A stretch of DNA of 64,000 nucleotides. It comes from Blasia pusilla. Lineage: Eukaryota; Marchantiophyta; Marchantiopsida; Blasiales. Shown here in pieces: positions 63,895 to 64,000 of the stretch. The first letter of the stretch is position 1, and each line of letters starts with the position of its first letter. Below the pieces are notes generated by a model. That model worked only from the letters and a program-made list of their open reading frames with translations. It did no database searches and was not told where the DNA came from. Location: positions 10,230,001 to 10,294,000 of the forward strand of contig CM114275.1 of NCBI GenBank assembly GCA_050084515.1, given 5' to 3'. A program made the translations under genes and the position numbers.

Positions 63895-64000
63895 GAGTGG
63901 CAACAACAATAGAGGCAGTCCAAGGTTGGTTGCAACAAGAGCAGCAACAGAGGCAATCCAAAGTAGGCTACAACAGAGGTAGTCCAAGGTTGGATGCAGC
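63895..64000. repeat. short tandem repeats, units of 30-40 bp, to window end
   Basis: Variants of CAACAACAGAGGCAGTCCAA followed by GGTTGGTTG occur about three times. The array runs off the window. Confidence 0.75.

Noticed and set aside
63895-64000. CRISPR-like repeat array
   Set aside because: Repeats are imperfect, without regular spacers, in a plant nuclear context.

Overview
This is nuclear DNA from a land plant. The evidence is a multi-exon gene for a plant-type ER metallopeptidase (ERMP1-like, peptidase family M28), Copia retrotransposons primed by plant initiator tRNA-Met, Helitron, hAT and LINE remnants, and a low gene density with very long introns. The ERMP1 protein is clearly diverged from flowering-plant homologues as I remember them. 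A large-genome moss, lycophyte or fern is my guess, not a demonstration.

Region 1 (1-30060) is one gene. Thirteen exons on the + strand (1999-29959) join with consistent phases into a 920-residue product that keeps all M28 zinc and catalytic residues. Intron 1 is 16.8 kb and holds a nest of minus-strand Copia elements. An old Copia copy (element 1, 2669-8352) contains a solo LTR (5031-5658, TSD CCTTA). Beside it lies a second copy of its 3' segment, which is split by element 3 (8554-18501, TSD ATAAA). Element 3's left LTR is in turn split by element 2 (8978-14293, TSD GAATT). Elements 2 and 3 have a primer-binding site matching the anticodon arm of plant initiator tRNA-Met, as in Drosophila copia, instead of the usual tRNA 3' end. 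Intron 6 holds a broken antisense LINE. Two further open, phase-compatible segments (28476-28610 and 29350-29577) may be unrecognised exons.

Region 2 (30-43 kb) is repeat-rich. It has a Helitron helicase fragment on the minus strand (31.6-32.5 kb), a degenerate satellite of about 165 bp (36.0-36.9 kb), an unrecognised minus-strand gene remnant (37.2-37.9 kb), and a + strand Copia copy with LTRs, TSD, PBS and PPT (element 4, 38202-43126). Element 4's 3' LTR carries a perfect 14-bp palindrome that is absent from its 5' LTR.

Region 3 (43-55 kb) has two 1-kb solo LTRs of one family in opposite orientation, each with its own TSD. It also has a satellite with a unit of about 372 bp, and a tandem segmental duplication (about 45.8-50.9 and 51.4-54.7 kb) carrying two copies of an unrecognised minus-strand gene, one exon of which is present three times.

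Region 4 (55-64 kb) has a DUF7869-like pseudogene interrupted by a 330-bp hAT-type MITE, and a second unrecognised minus-strand pseudogene that hosts another copy of the same MITE. It ends in a (GA)n tract and a foldback structure with 87-bp arms and serial palindromes. No rRNA, tRNA or CRISPR was seen. ERMP1 is the only gene I would call functional.
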